A stretch of 64,000 nt of DNA from an uncultured bacterium (lineage in GTDB: Bacteria; Myxococcota_A; Bradymonadia; UBA7976; VGTA01): NCBI GenBank assembly GCA_943788935.1, contig CALSSE010000011.1, positions 372,001 to 436,000 on the forward strand, in the 5' to 3' direction. Positions 8,040-17,802 of the stretch are shown piece after piece. A program made the translations under genes and the position numbers. Numbering within the stretch: the stretch's first letter is position 1; every line of letters begins with the position of its first letter. Under the pieces are notes generated by a model. It made no database searches. It was not told the origin of the DNA and saw nothing but the letters and a program-made list of their open reading frames with translations.

Positions 8040-11000
8040 ATGTTTAAGAGGGTTGTTGAACGCCCGATCGCGGTCTTGATGATCAGTCTGGCCGCTACTC
8101 TCTTTGGAGGGCTCGCCTATCAACAGCTTCGGGTGGCGCTCATGCCCCCTCTCTCATATCCCACATTGACTGTACTCACAGCCTACCCAGGCGCAGCCCC
8201 CGAAGAAGTAGAGTTAGAGATCACCAATATCTTGGAGAACCGGCTCTCCACACTCGAAGGCTTACTCTCTGTTGAGAGTCGAAGCCTCTCGGGTCAAAGT
8301 GAGATCACTCTCTCTCTGAGGTGGGAGGCGCAGCTCGATCGAGCGTTACAGCGAGTGTATGAGCGACTCGATAGAGTGGAGCTTCCTCGAGGAGTCTCTC
8401 CACCACAAGTGCTGCGTTATGACCCAAGTTTAGACCCGCTGATGGTGATCTCACTCTCTAGTAAAGTTAATAAGGGAGAGGACGTAGTCAGAAACCTCTC
8501 CGAGATTAGACGGTATGCGATGGATGTACTCTCTCCCGCGCTTTATCAAATAGAAGGGGTTGCCGCCGTTAAAGTGACGGGGGGTGATGAACCATTACTC
8601 GATGTGAGGGTACATCTCGACGCCCTTCATCGTTTAGGGCTGACCATTGATGATGTTTCGAGATCGCTCAACGCTAATCACGTTAATCAAGCGGGAGGCT
8701 TATTAAGGACAGAGCGAGGTGATATCTTGATACGCACTCTCTCTGAGATCGACTCATTGAAGGCTCTGAAATCATTAGTCATTAAGCAGGTTTCTTCCTT
8801 AAGTCCATCGATGAACTCTTCTACTGAAGATGAGCTCACACCTCGAGGGGAGGAGTCATGGGTAAGACTCTCAGATATTGCCGATGTAGAGAGGCGGGTT
8901 CAGGAGAGGACATCATGGGTACAGATTAATCGCTCCGCTGCGGTTAGAGTTCAAATCTATCGACAGTCTGAAAGTGATCTAGTGTCTGTCTCTAAGCGAG
9001 TTCGTCAGCAGCTCTTCTCCTCGGGTGAGCTCGAGAGGGGTGATGAGCTCAAAATCGCACATCCAGAAGGTCTTCAAGCTCAAATTATGAGTGATCAAGC
9101 GACGTTTATCGAGCGAGCGTTAAGTGAGGTGAACGCCGCGATCTCTTTCGGTGGCTTGTTAGCGATCTTGGTCCTCTATGCTTTCCTCTCCTCTTGGTCA
9201 CAAACGCTTATCATCGCGGTCGCTATGCCTCTCAGTGTCATCCTTGCCTTTATCCCCTTGAGAGTATTCGGGGTGAGCTTGAACCTCATGTCACTGGGTG
9301 GCCTCGCACTTGGGGTGGGGATGCTCGTCGATAACGCTGTGGTTGTTTTAGAGAGTATATCGAGGCATTTAGAGCTTGGGGTCGATCGGAAGGTCGCCGC
9401 TCAGCGAGGGGTCTCAGAAGTAGGGAGTGCGGTGTTCGCTTCTACAGTAACTACGGTGGCAGTGTTCGCACCGGTGGCCTTTATCGAGGGGTTAGCGGGT
9501 CAAATCTTTAGAGATCTAGCGCTCACTGTTGTCTCTGCACTGATCGCTTCCCTGTGTGTCGCATTATTTATAGTACCCACTCTCTCCGCTCGTCTTGGAT
9601 CTAACAGGGGTAGGCGAACTGGAAGACAGGATGAAGAACAGATCACAGAGCTTAGTATTGATAGCGTCTCAACGAATGGTCATCGCCTTCATATAGACGA
9701 TATAGAGATCGAAGGTGTGGAGGAGCCTCCATTGCTAGTGGTTAATCAATGGCCGAGATGGCTGAAGATATGGTCTACTCCCGGCTGGCCCCATAAGTTG
9801 AAGGCGGTCGTGTCGCTCCCTTTGTTGGGACTAGAGGGGGGGCTGTCTTTGATCGCGGTCCTTTTCTTATTAGCTGGGAAGTCGTTGTTAGCATTAGTGT
9901 ACGTAGTGACTTGGGTGCCGATACGTCTTATCTCTATCCCGCTGAAGTGGGTCTCTCAGGCTACGAATTGGCTCTATGACCTTATCAAGTTAAGCTATGT
10001 AAAGACCTTAAGAGCTTCGATGCGCTCACCGGCCGCTGTTATCTCGCTCGCTCTCATTTTATTATGGTGGTCTTATGAAAAACAAAGAGAGATCCCCCGC
10101 TCTCTTTTACCTGACATTTCACAGGGGGTGGTTATCGCAGATCTTGAGTATCCTGTGGGCACCTCTCTGCAAGGAACAAGAGAGAGGGTAAGGTGGTGGC
10201 TAGAGCGCTTATTAGAAGACGAGAGTGTCAGCCTCATTGACATCACTATAGGTCAAGATCAAGCCGAAGAGCAACCGGGAGAGAGAAGAGGGCCGCATCA
10301 AGCCCGTTTGTCGATCTCTTTAAACAGCCCGAGTGAAGAAGATCGGTTTAAGTCTAGCCTACAGAGCTTACTTCAGGTCGCTCCAGGGGCTGCTCTACAG
10401 CTCTCGAGACCTTCACTTATTCAGAGCAGCCCGCCCATGAGAGTGGTGCTCAAGGGACAGTCTCTAGAGTCGCTCAAAGAAGCGGAAGATAGAGTACTTC
10501 AGTCTCTGAAGTCATTCTCACAGCTCTCCGATATTGAGCGAACTTTCGGTCAAGGTGCACCAGAGCTAAAGCTGATTTATGATTATCAGAAATTGAAACA
10601 TTTAGGCCTCAGTCCCGAAGAGGTCGCCCACCAAGTTAAGAGCCAACTCTCAGGCGCTGATGCCTTGGAGCTTATCTGGGATGGAGAGAAGCTCCCCGTT
10701 AAGGTGAGGGCGATTTATGCGGATGAACTTGAGCGAGCAGATCTGCTTACTTTACCGATTAAAACTATGCAAAATACATCGTCTATGAGTGCTATACCTC
10801 TTGGCTCAATCGCTGATCTGAAGCCTGATGAAGGGCCCGCTGAGATCCGGCATGTCAATGGTCAGAGAGCAGCCGAGATCACTGCTAACCTCTCCGCTTT
10901 CGATCTTGATGAGGTCGCCTTATTAGCTCAAGGAATGTTACGAGAGATGGCTCTCCCTCCTGGGGTTGATGGAGAGGTCGCGGGACAAGAGCGAGAAGTG

Positions 11001-11537
11001 AGAGAGAGCGCACGAGCGTTGGCAGAGATTTTATTGATCTCACTCTTTTTGGTATTTGTGGTTATGGCAACTCAGTTTGAGAGCCTCCGCGCTCCTTTGC
11101 TCATCATGGGATCAGTTCCGCTCGCGTTAATCGGCGTCATCTTTGGCCTATGGATAAGCCATACACCACTCTCGATTGTCGTTTTTGTGGGGATGATCAC
11201 TTTAGGAGGGGTGGTGGTCAATAATGCCATTGTCTTTATGGATGCGGTTCAACACATTCATCGAACGAACCCTCACCTTCCTAAAACGCAGGTCCTTATT
11301 CTTGCAGGAGAGCGTCGTTTAAGGCCTATATTGATGACCACCTTAACGACTTTGCTCGGCTTGACGCCTATGTTAGTATCAGGAGGAGAAGGCGCCGAAT
11401 TACGAAGCCCTCTAGCGCTGACCATGATGTTTGGCTTATCTTTCTCAACTCTATTAGTTCTCTACATACTCCCTGCGCTTTATCTCTTATTTATGCCCAC
11501 ACATCCTACTCTCAATGAGACGGGAGATGTTAGATGA
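8040..11537 (+). CDS. RND-family efflux transporter permease
   Basis: 1165 residues with the duplicated RND plan: TM1, a large periplasmic porter domain, TM2-6, then a second half with TM7, porter domain and TM8-12. N-terminal PGAAPEEVE and TM4 GVGMLVDNAVVVLE are classic RND sequences; the TM4 motif has a single Asp (D-N, not the D-D of AcrB). TM10 reads VVNNAIVFMD, without AcrB's Lys. Between the halves (about residues 525-655) is an extra tract with two or more additional hydrophobic stretches, longer than in AcrB/CzcA. No membrane-fusion or outer-membrane partner gene lies in the window. Its stop overlaps the start of the next gene (ATGA at 11534-11537), so the two proteins are translationally coupled. 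Substrate is unknown. Confidence 0.93.
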   Translation: MFKRVVERPIAVLMISLAATLFGGLAYQQLRVALMPPLSYPTLTVLTAYPGAAPEEVELEITNILENRLSTLEGLLSVESRSLSGQSEITLSLRWEAQLDRALQRVYERLDRVELPRGVSPPQVLRYDPSLDPLMVISLSSKVNKGEDVVRNLSEIRRYAMDVLSPALYQIEGVAAVKVTGGDEPLLDVRVHLDALHRLGLTIDDVSRSLNANHVNQAGGLLRTERGDILIRTLSEIDSLKALKSLVIKQVSSLSPSMNSSTEDELTPRGEESWVRLSDIADVERRVQERTSWVQINRSAAVRVQIYRQSESDLVSVSKRVRQQLFSSGELERGDELKIAHPEGLQAQIMSDQATFIERALSEVNAAISFGGLLAILVLYAFLSSWSQTLIIAVAMPLSVILAFIPLRVFGVSLNLMSLGGLALGVGMLVDNAVVVLESISRHLELGVDRKVAAQRGVSEVGSAVFASTVTTVAVFAPVAFIEGLAGQIFRDLALTVVSALIASLCVALFIVPTLSARLGSNRGRRTGRQDEEQITELSIDSVSTNGHRLHIDDIEIEGVEEPPLLVVNQWPRWLKIWSTPGWPHKLKAVVSLPLLGLEGGLSLIAVLFLLAGKSLLALVYVVTWVPIRLISIPLKWVSQATNWLYDLIKLSYVKTLRASMRSPAAVISLALILLWWSYEKQREIPRSLLPDISQGVVIADLEYPVGTSLQGTRERVRWWLERLLEDESVSLIDITIGQDQAEEQPGERRGPHQARLSISLNSPSEEDRFKSSLQSLLQVAPGAALQLSRPSLIQSSPPMRVVLKGQSLESLKEAEDRVLQSLKSFSQLSDIERTFGQGAPELKLIYDYQKLKHLGLSPEEVAHQVKSQLSGADALELIWDGEKLPVKVRAIYADELERADLLTLPIKTMQNTSSMSAIPLGSIADLKPDEGPAEIRHVNGQRAAEITANLSAFDLDEVALLAQGMLREMALPPGVDGEVAGQEREVRESARALAEILLISLFLVFVVMATQFESLRAPLLIMGSVPLALIGVIFGLWISHTPLSIVVFVGMITLGGVVVNNAIVFMDAVQHIHRTNPHLPKTQVLILAGERRLRPILMTTLTTLLGLTPMLVSGGEGAELRSPLALTMMFGLSFSTLLVLYILPALYLLFMPTHPTLNETGDVR

Positions 11538-13753
11538 TCTGTCTCAGTAGCGCCCTCATTAGCTCAATAGGAGTGAATCTAATCTCTTCGCAATGGGCAT
11601 GGTTTACAGTCTATTTTGCTCTGATCGCCGGGGGCAAAGACCCAGAGAGTAATGACCAAAGTCATCAAGAGCACCTCTCGGCGTTGATTACCACTTTAGA
11701 GTATAATGAGGTGCCTGCTGAACAGGTCACCATCTTTTGGGCTGATGGAGAGTCTCCAGAGGTCGATCGACGCCTCCCCTCTCCTAAAAGAGAGTCTCTC
11801 GCTTGGGTGGTAGAAGATACTCCATGGGCAGGGTGGTTTGAGCGAGATACGCTGCTGGCTAACACTAGATGGGAGTCACACATCGTTTATCCCGCGAAGA
11901 GGAAGGCGCTACGAGCGTGGTTCACATCTCTCAGACCTAAGATTAAACCGCATGATTCAATCGTTCTCGCGGTGACCGACCATGGGCGACCTGACCCGCA
12001 GGGAGGGTGGAAGAGCTCAATTGAGCTGTGGGGGGAGCAATTATCTGTCGAAGAGCTCTATCAAGACCTGCAGCTGTTACCTGAAGAGGTGACGATTCAG
12101 CTGTGGATGTCGCAGTGTTTCTCTGGTGGATTCGCTCGTTTGGCGACGATGGATTCAAGAGTCTGTGGAGCTTTTAGTTCAACGGCTCAACGACCCGCTT
12201 TCGGTTGTTTCTCCTTACCAAACAAGGAAGGGGTGCAGGGACACTTTATGCATTTTAATCAGGGCTTAAAACAGAGCGGGCGTTTAAATATCGCAGCCCG
12301 TTGGACGGTAGAGCATGATCAAACTCCGGATACACCCCATCTCAGCAGTGATGCTTTCGTCCGTAGAGTTGTAGATGAAAAAGCGGAGGCCTTGGGGATC
12401 CCTCCGGGTCATATCATTGACAGCGCCCTCCCTCCCTTAGATAAACTCAGCGATGAGCAGCTGTTGGTGGTTAAGAGTATCACTCATAGCTCTTTACGTT
12501 ATAATCTTGGCTTGAGTCACTCTTTCACACGAGTGAGCGAGCTGATCAAGGAAGTCACTCAGCTACAATATACCCTAGATGCTTGGAGAACACAGTGGGC
12601 CTCATTGATCCATGAGGCTCGCTTAAGACTCTTGAAACAAGCACCTGTTGATGGGTTTACTCAAGTCCGTAAACGCTCGAAGCTACGGCAGAAGAGGGAG
12701 AGGCTCAAGAGGTGGGTCACTAAGGCTTTACGTCGCGGTAAAGAGGGCCGTCGAGGGCTCTTACGTGAGCTTTATCAGCGGCTCTCTCGATCTGAAAAGC
12801 TACTAGATCAATTGAAAACGATTGAGGCTGTCTTATGGCGTATATCTACGCTTTATGCAGGCTTGTCTGCTGGCGCCGTTCTCACCCCTCATGACCTAAA
12901 ATTATGGGAGGGGATGCGGCGATGTGAATCTAAGCCAATATTCGCGCCTCGTTATGCCTCCAAAACTCAGAAGAAGCGCAAGAGAGATAACGCTAGGATC
13001 TCTTCTGCGTTTCAAACGATCAGCGAATATCAATCTGAAGTAGAGAGCCTAAGACCAGGATATTTAGCTTTTCAATACCGAGAGCGTTCACGAGCGACCA
13101 AACTAGAGGTTCGTGACATTGATTATGGGAGTCCACTGTGGGCGGTTGACTTGCAAGTTGGAGACTATATCGAGAGCTTGGAAGGAGAGCGTCTACGATA
13201 TCCTGGACAAGTTCGAGAGATGGTCGCCTTGCATCCGATCGGTGAATGGATGAGCCTCAAACGGAGGAGAAATCGTCGAGCACGCGCCCTTCATATTCCG
13301 GTCGTGGGAGCGCCGCTCTCTCCTCCCCCACCAAAGCGCGGAGAGCCCATTCCTCCTCTATTGTTAGATCCTATTATTGAAGGAGAGCGGCTCAATTATC
13401 TCATGACTGGTGGTCAGCCGACCCTCCTTTACTTCTGGGCTAGTTGGTGTCCTGAGTGTCTGCGAGTCGCACCCCAGCTAAAGCGTTGGGCGAAGAGGCA
13501 TGACATTCAAGTACTCGCTATTACTTCTGAAGATCCCCACCTAGTGAGAGCGGTGAATGACTCCTCTCCCTTGCCATTTGTTATGTTACATGATCGAGGG
13601 AGAGAGGCGAGTCGTCTCTTCAATGTAGATCTTCAAGCTAAACGAGCCCCCGTCTTTGTCTATCTTGATGTTGAGCGTCGATTCATCGAGCGCGGTGTAG
13701 GGATGGGTGATCGAGGTCCTCAACAGATTGAACTATTATTTGAAGAGAACTGA
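11534..13753 (+). CDS. Caspase-like (C13-type) peptidase / PDZ-like / TlpA thioredoxin fusion
   Basis: 739 residues with a hydrophobic N-terminus (about 1-30) that may be a signal peptide or anchor. Residues about 25-240 resemble a C13/legumain-like caspase fold: VYFALIAGGKDPESNDQSHQ, then the His motif LAVTDHG (H150) and the Cys motif WMSQCFSGGF (C195), the expected His/Cys dyad. A charged helical region spans about 300-480. Residues about 527-595 look PDZ-like (GSPLWAVDLQVGDYIESLEG). The C-terminus (about 615-735) is a TlpA/ResA-like thioredoxin with LYFWASWCPECLR (C639, C642). A TlpA domain implies periplasmic location. The start overlaps the RND stop by 4 bp. Each domain is known; I do not know this combination. 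The peptidase role is inference from the dyad. Confidence 0.82.
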   Translation: MICLSSALISSIGVNLISSQWAWFTVYFALIAGGKDPESNDQSHQEHLSALITTLEYNEVPAEQVTIFWADGESPEVDRRLPSPKRESLAWVVEDTPWAGWFERDTLLANTRWESHIVYPAKRKALRAWFTSLRPKIKPHDSIVLAVTDHGRPDPQGGWKSSIELWGEQLSVEELYQDLQLLPEEVTIQLWMSQCFSGGFARLATMDSRVCGAFSSTAQRPAFGCFSLPNKEGVQGHFMHFNQGLKQSGRLNIAARWTVEHDQTPDTPHLSSDAFVRRVVDEKAEALGIPPGHIIDSALPPLDKLSDEQLLVVKSITHSSLRYNLGLSHSFTRVSELIKEVTQLQYTLDAWRTQWASLIHEARLRLLKQAPVDGFTQVRKRSKLRQKRERLKRWVTKALRRGKEGRRGLLRELYQRLSRSEKLLDQLKTIEAVLWRISTLYAGLSAGAVLTPHDLKLWEGMRRCESKPIFAPRYASKTQKKRKRDNARISSAFQTISEYQSEVESLRPGYLAFQYRERSRATKLEVRDIDYGSPLWAVDLQVGDYIESLEGERLRYPGQVREMVALHPIGEWMSLKRRRNRRARALHIPVVGAPLSPPPPKRGEPIPPLLLDPIIEGERLNYLMTGGQPTLLYFWASWCPECLRVAPQLKRWAKRHDIQVLAITSEDPHLVRAVNDSSPLPFVMLHDRGREASRLFNVDLQAKRAPVFVYLDVERRFIERGVGMGDRGPQQIELLFEEN

Positions 13754-13924
13754 GAGGAAGCTCAGGAAACTGTGCTTGGAAAAAGTAGGGTTTCAAGCCA
13801 TAATCACCACTCTACAGTCAGTGGCCGCTCCTTTCACCACTAAGTCCCCCCATTATAAGCCAGTCATCTAAGACCCATGCGGTTTATAGATAGTGGTTTT
13901 AAAACATACACTTGAGGAGTTAAT

Positions 13925-15304
13925 ATGTTAGCATCTAATGCGCTTCCCATTATTGATCAGGCCCTCCCTCCTGCTCTTAAACCAGCGGTCGATCCCTCAA
14001 GTTTGACCCATAGGGATTTACTCGAGGGCCCTTTTTGGCAGTCCATTCCTGCTTACAGGGAGGTCGATGAAGCAACTTTTCTTGATCATAAATGGCAAGC
14101 AAAGAAGACGATTACTCGTCCCGACAAGCTACTAAAAGCGTTACAAGAGCTCGCTTCAGATGAGTTTATCAAAGATGTAGAGGCAGGCTTCCAACGTGCA
14201 CCTATGGCGGTTCGGATTAGCCCTTATCTCTTGAGCTTGATCGACTGGAAAGATCCAGGAAATGACCCGCTACGTATTCAGTTTTTACCTATGGGCTCAC
14301 GCTTCTTACCGGATCACCCTAAGCTCGGTTTAGACTCTTTAGGAGAGCAGGCTGATGCGCCTACTGCTGGATTAACCCACCGATACCGAGATAAAGCGCT
14401 CTTTCTCGCCATTGACACCTGTCCGGTATATTGTCGATTCTGTACTCGCTCCTATGCGGTAGGAATGAACACCAATGAGGTGGAGAAGGTCAGTCTAAAA
14501 GCCAATTCAGGTAGATGGGATCAAGCTTTTGAGTACATCGCCTCTAGACCAGAACTTGAAGATATCGTGATCAGCGGTGGTGACTCTTTTAACCTACGGG
14601 CTGATTGGGTGAGAGAGATCGGAACGCGCTTACTCAATATGTCCAATATTAGACGAATTCGGTTTGCTTCGAAGGGCTTAGCGGTAATGCCACAGAAAGT
14701 TCTGACCGATGACGCTTGGTTCAGCGCCTTAATCGATATTCATCAATTGGGTCGTCAACTCGGTAAGGAAGTGTGTTTTCATACGCACTTCAATCACGCT
14801 AATGAGATCACAGAGATCTCTCGCCGAGCGATTCAGAGATTGTTCAGTGAAGGGATCACTGTCCGTAATCAGAGCGTCTTGATCCGTGGAGTCAACGACA
14901 CCGTAGAGTCGATGTCCCAACTCGTGAAGCGACTGAGTTACATCAATGTTCACCCCTACTATGTTTATATTCATGATCTAGTTAAGGGGGGGGAGGATAT
15001 GCGGACGACACTGCAAACAGCTCTCAACCTTGAGAAGCATATTCGAGGTCTCACCGCAGGATTCAACACTCCTACCTTCGTGGTCGATGCCCCTGGCGGT
15101 GGCGGAAAACGTAGCGCGCATAGCTATGAGTCTTATGACCGAGAGACAGGTGTCTCTCGCTGGCAAGCTCCTTCAGTGAAGCCGGGTCATGACTTCTTTT
15201 ACTTTGATCCCATCGATCAACTATCTGAGGAACAGCAGGCGAGATGGTTGGATCCTCATGAGCAACAAAAGATGCTCGACGAACTGAGAGATATCTCTCG
15301 TTAA
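13925..15304 (+). CDS. kamA: Lysine 2,3-aminomutase family radical SAM enzyme
   Basis: 459 residues; ATG at 13925 has TGAGGAG five bases upstream. The radical SAM cluster motif is C166-PVY-C170-RF-C173, and DIVISGGDSF is the SAM-binding GGD region. The PLP lysine sits in PGGGGK (K395). Two Asp residues that bind the substrate amino group in lysine 2,3-aminomutase appear conserved, in IHDLVKGGED and VVDAPGGGG. It converts L-lysine to beta-lysine or acts on a related amino acid. Length and motifs fit KamA better than the shorter EF-P modifying enzyme EpmB. No acetyltransferase (ablB) or EF-P gene is nearby, so the pathway (compatible solute, lysine degradation or other) is open. Flanking gaps of 171 and 125 bp hold no recognised gene. 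Confidence 0.93.
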   Translation: MLASNALPIIDQALPPALKPAVDPSSLTHRDLLEGPFWQSIPAYREVDEATFLDHKWQAKKTITRPDKLLKALQELASDEFIKDVEAGFQRAPMAVRISPYLLSLIDWKDPGNDPLRIQFLPMGSRFLPDHPKLGLDSLGEQADAPTAGLTHRYRDKALFLAIDTCPVYCRFCTRSYAVGMNTNEVEKVSLKANSGRWDQAFEYIASRPELEDIVISGGDSFNLRADWVREIGTRLLNMSNIRRIRFASKGLAVMPQKVLTDDAWFSALIDIHQLGRQLGKEVCFHTHFNHANEITEISRRAIQRLFSEGITVRNQSVLIRGVNDTVESMSQLVKRLSYINVHPYYVYIHDLVKGGEDMRTTLQTALNLEKHIRGLTAGFNTPTFVVDAPGGGGKRSAHSYESYDRETGVSRWQAPSVKPGHDFFYFDPIDQLSEEQQARWLDPHEQQKMLDELRDISR

Positions 15305-15429
15305 ATACTACCTCAGACAACCTTAACTCTCCCCAGCGTGCTTGGGTTTGTCTAGAGTGATTGAACACGCCGATCCAAGAATATAGATTTGCCCGATTGC
15401 ACCCCTAGACAGTCAAAGCGCTAAACGCT

Positions 15430-17673
15430 ATGATGAGGCTTGTCCGATTACACAAGCTGAGATGTATAGTGAAACAGTCGATTATTATTGCTCACTCAGA
15501 GCTAGTAGAGCCACTCCAACAGAGTCTTGGAGATCAGATCATATGTCGCTCTGTTGACGAGATGTCTACGGAGCAATATTCTCTCCTTACTCTCGAAGGG
15601 TCAGTCATCGCCGGTGTGTGGTGTACCAGTGAGCAGTGGTTTAGTCTGTCGAAGTCTATTCTTGATGTTACGCTCGAGCATTGTGCATTGGATATGTCAC
15701 GAGCGCTATGTGTCGAATTATTATCTCTCGATCAAACGATTAGTCACGGAGAGAGGTGGCCTCTTTTTGCCGCTTTGGATCCTCAGTTCATCATTAACGA
15801 TACTCAACAGTATAACCGCTTACTTGAGACACAGCGACTGGTTATTGAGAATATCTCTCTATCCTCACTTCAGTCGGCTCATCGAGAGTTAATGAGTCAA
15901 GTCAAGTATGCTCATCATCGAAGGGAAGTAAACTTCTTAGAGATGATCGCTCCTATGAGAGCGCTCTCTAAAAAGTTCACTCAAACCCAAACAGATGAGT
16001 TGTCTCTCTGTAAAAGGCTTTTAGAGCGACTAGAGCGGGAGCGAGCCTCAATTAAAGAGCAAGGCCATGAGCTTGGCTTGAGAGTTAAAAGAGAAGGTTC
16101 TCTTCAAGCAGATCAAGACACTGTTGAGAGCTACTCACTCACTCGCTTAGTGAAAGAAACTCTCGGCGCGCTCACCGCTCCACTTTCTTGGTTTCATGAC
16201 TCTAAGGTTGACTGTGAAGCAACGATCTCTTTGGAGTCGACGAAGCGAGGTCTTAAACTTTTACTCTCTCAACTCAGCCTCTTAGACAATGTACCCAAGA
16301 TTAACCTTCGCGTCGACGCTGCTAAGGGGCAGGCCTTGTTGGATATCATCACCACTGGACCGGGTCACTCTTCTCCACTTTTAAAGGCTCGATTCCAGTC
16401 AGATATTAGCTATGTCAGAGAGATCGCTGAGCACCAGGGAGGACAGCTGAAGATCTCCTCCAATTTAAGCGGTTCACTAAAGATCTCATGGAGTTTTATC
16501 AATGTCTCTGTTTTAGAGGTGACTGAAGATACTCCCCTTGTCCAGCCTGTGACGAAGAGTTTGATATGGCTAATCGATGATGAAGCGAGTGTGAGGTTGA
16601 CAGTGAAGCGGTGGCTCACTCACCTCGGATATACCATTGAAGTATTTGAAGAGGGCCAAACGCTGCTCAGTGAGCTTGAAGAGACTCCTCGACCACCATC
16701 TCTAATCGTCTGTGACGCAGATATGCCCACAATGACAGGTCTTGAGGTGCTCTCTCAAGTGGCGAAGATTCGCCCTGGCATCAAGAGGTTGCTCTACACA
16801 GCTAGAGAGCCAAACCGTTGGGTCATAGAAGCTTTCAATCAAGGAGTCGTTCATCGCTTTATCGACAAGAGTGAAGGGCCGGAAGCGCTTAAAGCCTGTC
16901 TAGAAGAGATGTTACAGGATGAGAAAAAATCAGGTGCTCAACTACAGGCACTTGATGAGCTCTTAGCTCAAGAGCTTATCACCCTGCATCTACAGCCCAT
17001 CTTTGATTCTCAAGGTGGCAAAATAGAGGCGGTTGAAGCGCTCATGCGTAGTGAACATCCGAGTTTTCGTGGCCCGCTAGATATCCTTGATGCTACTCAA
17101 GTTGCTGAGAGAGAGTTTGATCTTCAGAGGTTGCTGACCTCTCTGAGTGTTAAGCTCAGAGTAGAGCTCCCCGATCATATTAAGCTCTTCATGAATATAG
17201 ACCCCTTAGTCTTTGGCTATCCTGACCGACTAGATGAGGTGTTCGCTGAGATCTATCCTTATGCTTCTAGTGTGGTGCTAGAGCTCACGGAGCGTGGTCA
17301 ACTCTGTGGAGACGCTTGGGTAGAGTCAGTCGGCTATCTCCGTGATAAAGGGTTTGAGATCGCTCTTGACGACTTAGGTGCAGGATATAACTCGCTAGGT
17401 GCTGTGGCAGCAGTCTCTCCAGAGATCATCAAGCTAGATATCTCTTTGGTCTCTAACCTTCACCTCTCTAGCCCCAAACGAGAGATGGTTCGTCTGCTCG
17501 CTGAATATGCTCATCGTCATCAGATCAAGACAGTCGCTGAGGGAATAGAGGTCGCTGAAGAGGCTGAGGTGTGTACACATCTTGGGATTAAGTGGTTACA
17601 AGGATATCATTTAGCTCGCCCCATGCCTTTACAACGCCTAAAAGATGAGTTTAAAGATCATTTTGAGGCATAA
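15430..17673 (+). CDS. Response regulator receiver-EAL phosphodiesterase with degenerate kinase-like N-terminus
   Basis: 747 residues. An unassigned N-terminal region (1-130) precedes a helical stretch and a segment (about 270-370) that resembles a worn-out histidine-kinase ATPase domain: the tail EHQGGQLKISSNLSGSLKISW looks like a G2-box end, but N and G1 boxes are not recognisable. A receiver domain follows (about 376-490) with the acidic pair IDDE, phosphoacceptor D429 in CDADMP, YTA and K in IDKSE. The EAL domain (about 510-745) keeps EALMR, FMNIDP, LELTER, DDLGAGYNSL, IKLDIS and LQGY, so c-di-GMP hydrolysis to pGpG is likely. No transmembrane segment is seen. The start is uncertain (15430 ATG or GTG at 15469); neither has a good ribosome site. 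Confidence 0.9.
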   Translation: MMRLVRLHKLRCIVKQSIIIAHSELVEPLQQSLGDQIICRSVDEMSTEQYSLLTLEGSVIAGVWCTSEQWFSLSKSILDVTLEHCALDMSRALCVELLSLDQTISHGERWPLFAALDPQFIINDTQQYNRLLETQRLVIENISLSSLQSAHRELMSQVKYAHHRREVNFLEMIAPMRALSKKFTQTQTDELSLCKRLLERLERERASIKEQGHELGLRVKREGSLQADQDTVESYSLTRLVKETLGALTAPLSWFHDSKVDCEATISLESTKRGLKLLLSQLSLLDNVPKINLRVDAAKGQALLDIITTGPGHSSPLLKARFQSDISYVREIAEHQGGQLKISSNLSGSLKISWSFINVSVLEVTEDTPLVQPVTKSLIWLIDDEASVRLTVKRWLTHLGYTIEVFEEGQTLLSELEETPRPPSLIVCDADMPTMTGLEVLSQVAKIRPGIKRLLYTAREPNRWVIEAFNQGVVHRFIDKSEGPEALKACLEEMLQDEKKSGAQLQALDELLAQELITLHLQPIFDSQGGKIEAVEALMRSEHPSFRGPLDILDATQVAEREFDLQRLLTSLSVKLRVELPDHIKLFMNIDPLVFGYPDRLDEVFAEIYPYASSVVLELTERGQLCGDAWVESVGYLRDKGFEIALDDLGAGYNSLGAVAAVSPEIIKLDISLVSNLHLSSPKREMVRLLAEYAHRHQIKTVAEGIEVAEEAEVCTHLGIKWLQGYHLARPMPLQRLKDEFKDHFEA

Positions 17674-17802
17674 TAAGAGCTTCATAACAGTTCAGCGATT
17701 AAATACATCGAGGGCGACGCCTCTTATGTCGTCCATTATTTCAATATCTTAAAGACATACATGTTAGAGAGCGTGTGCGATCGCTCATGATTAAGGCCCC
17801 CA

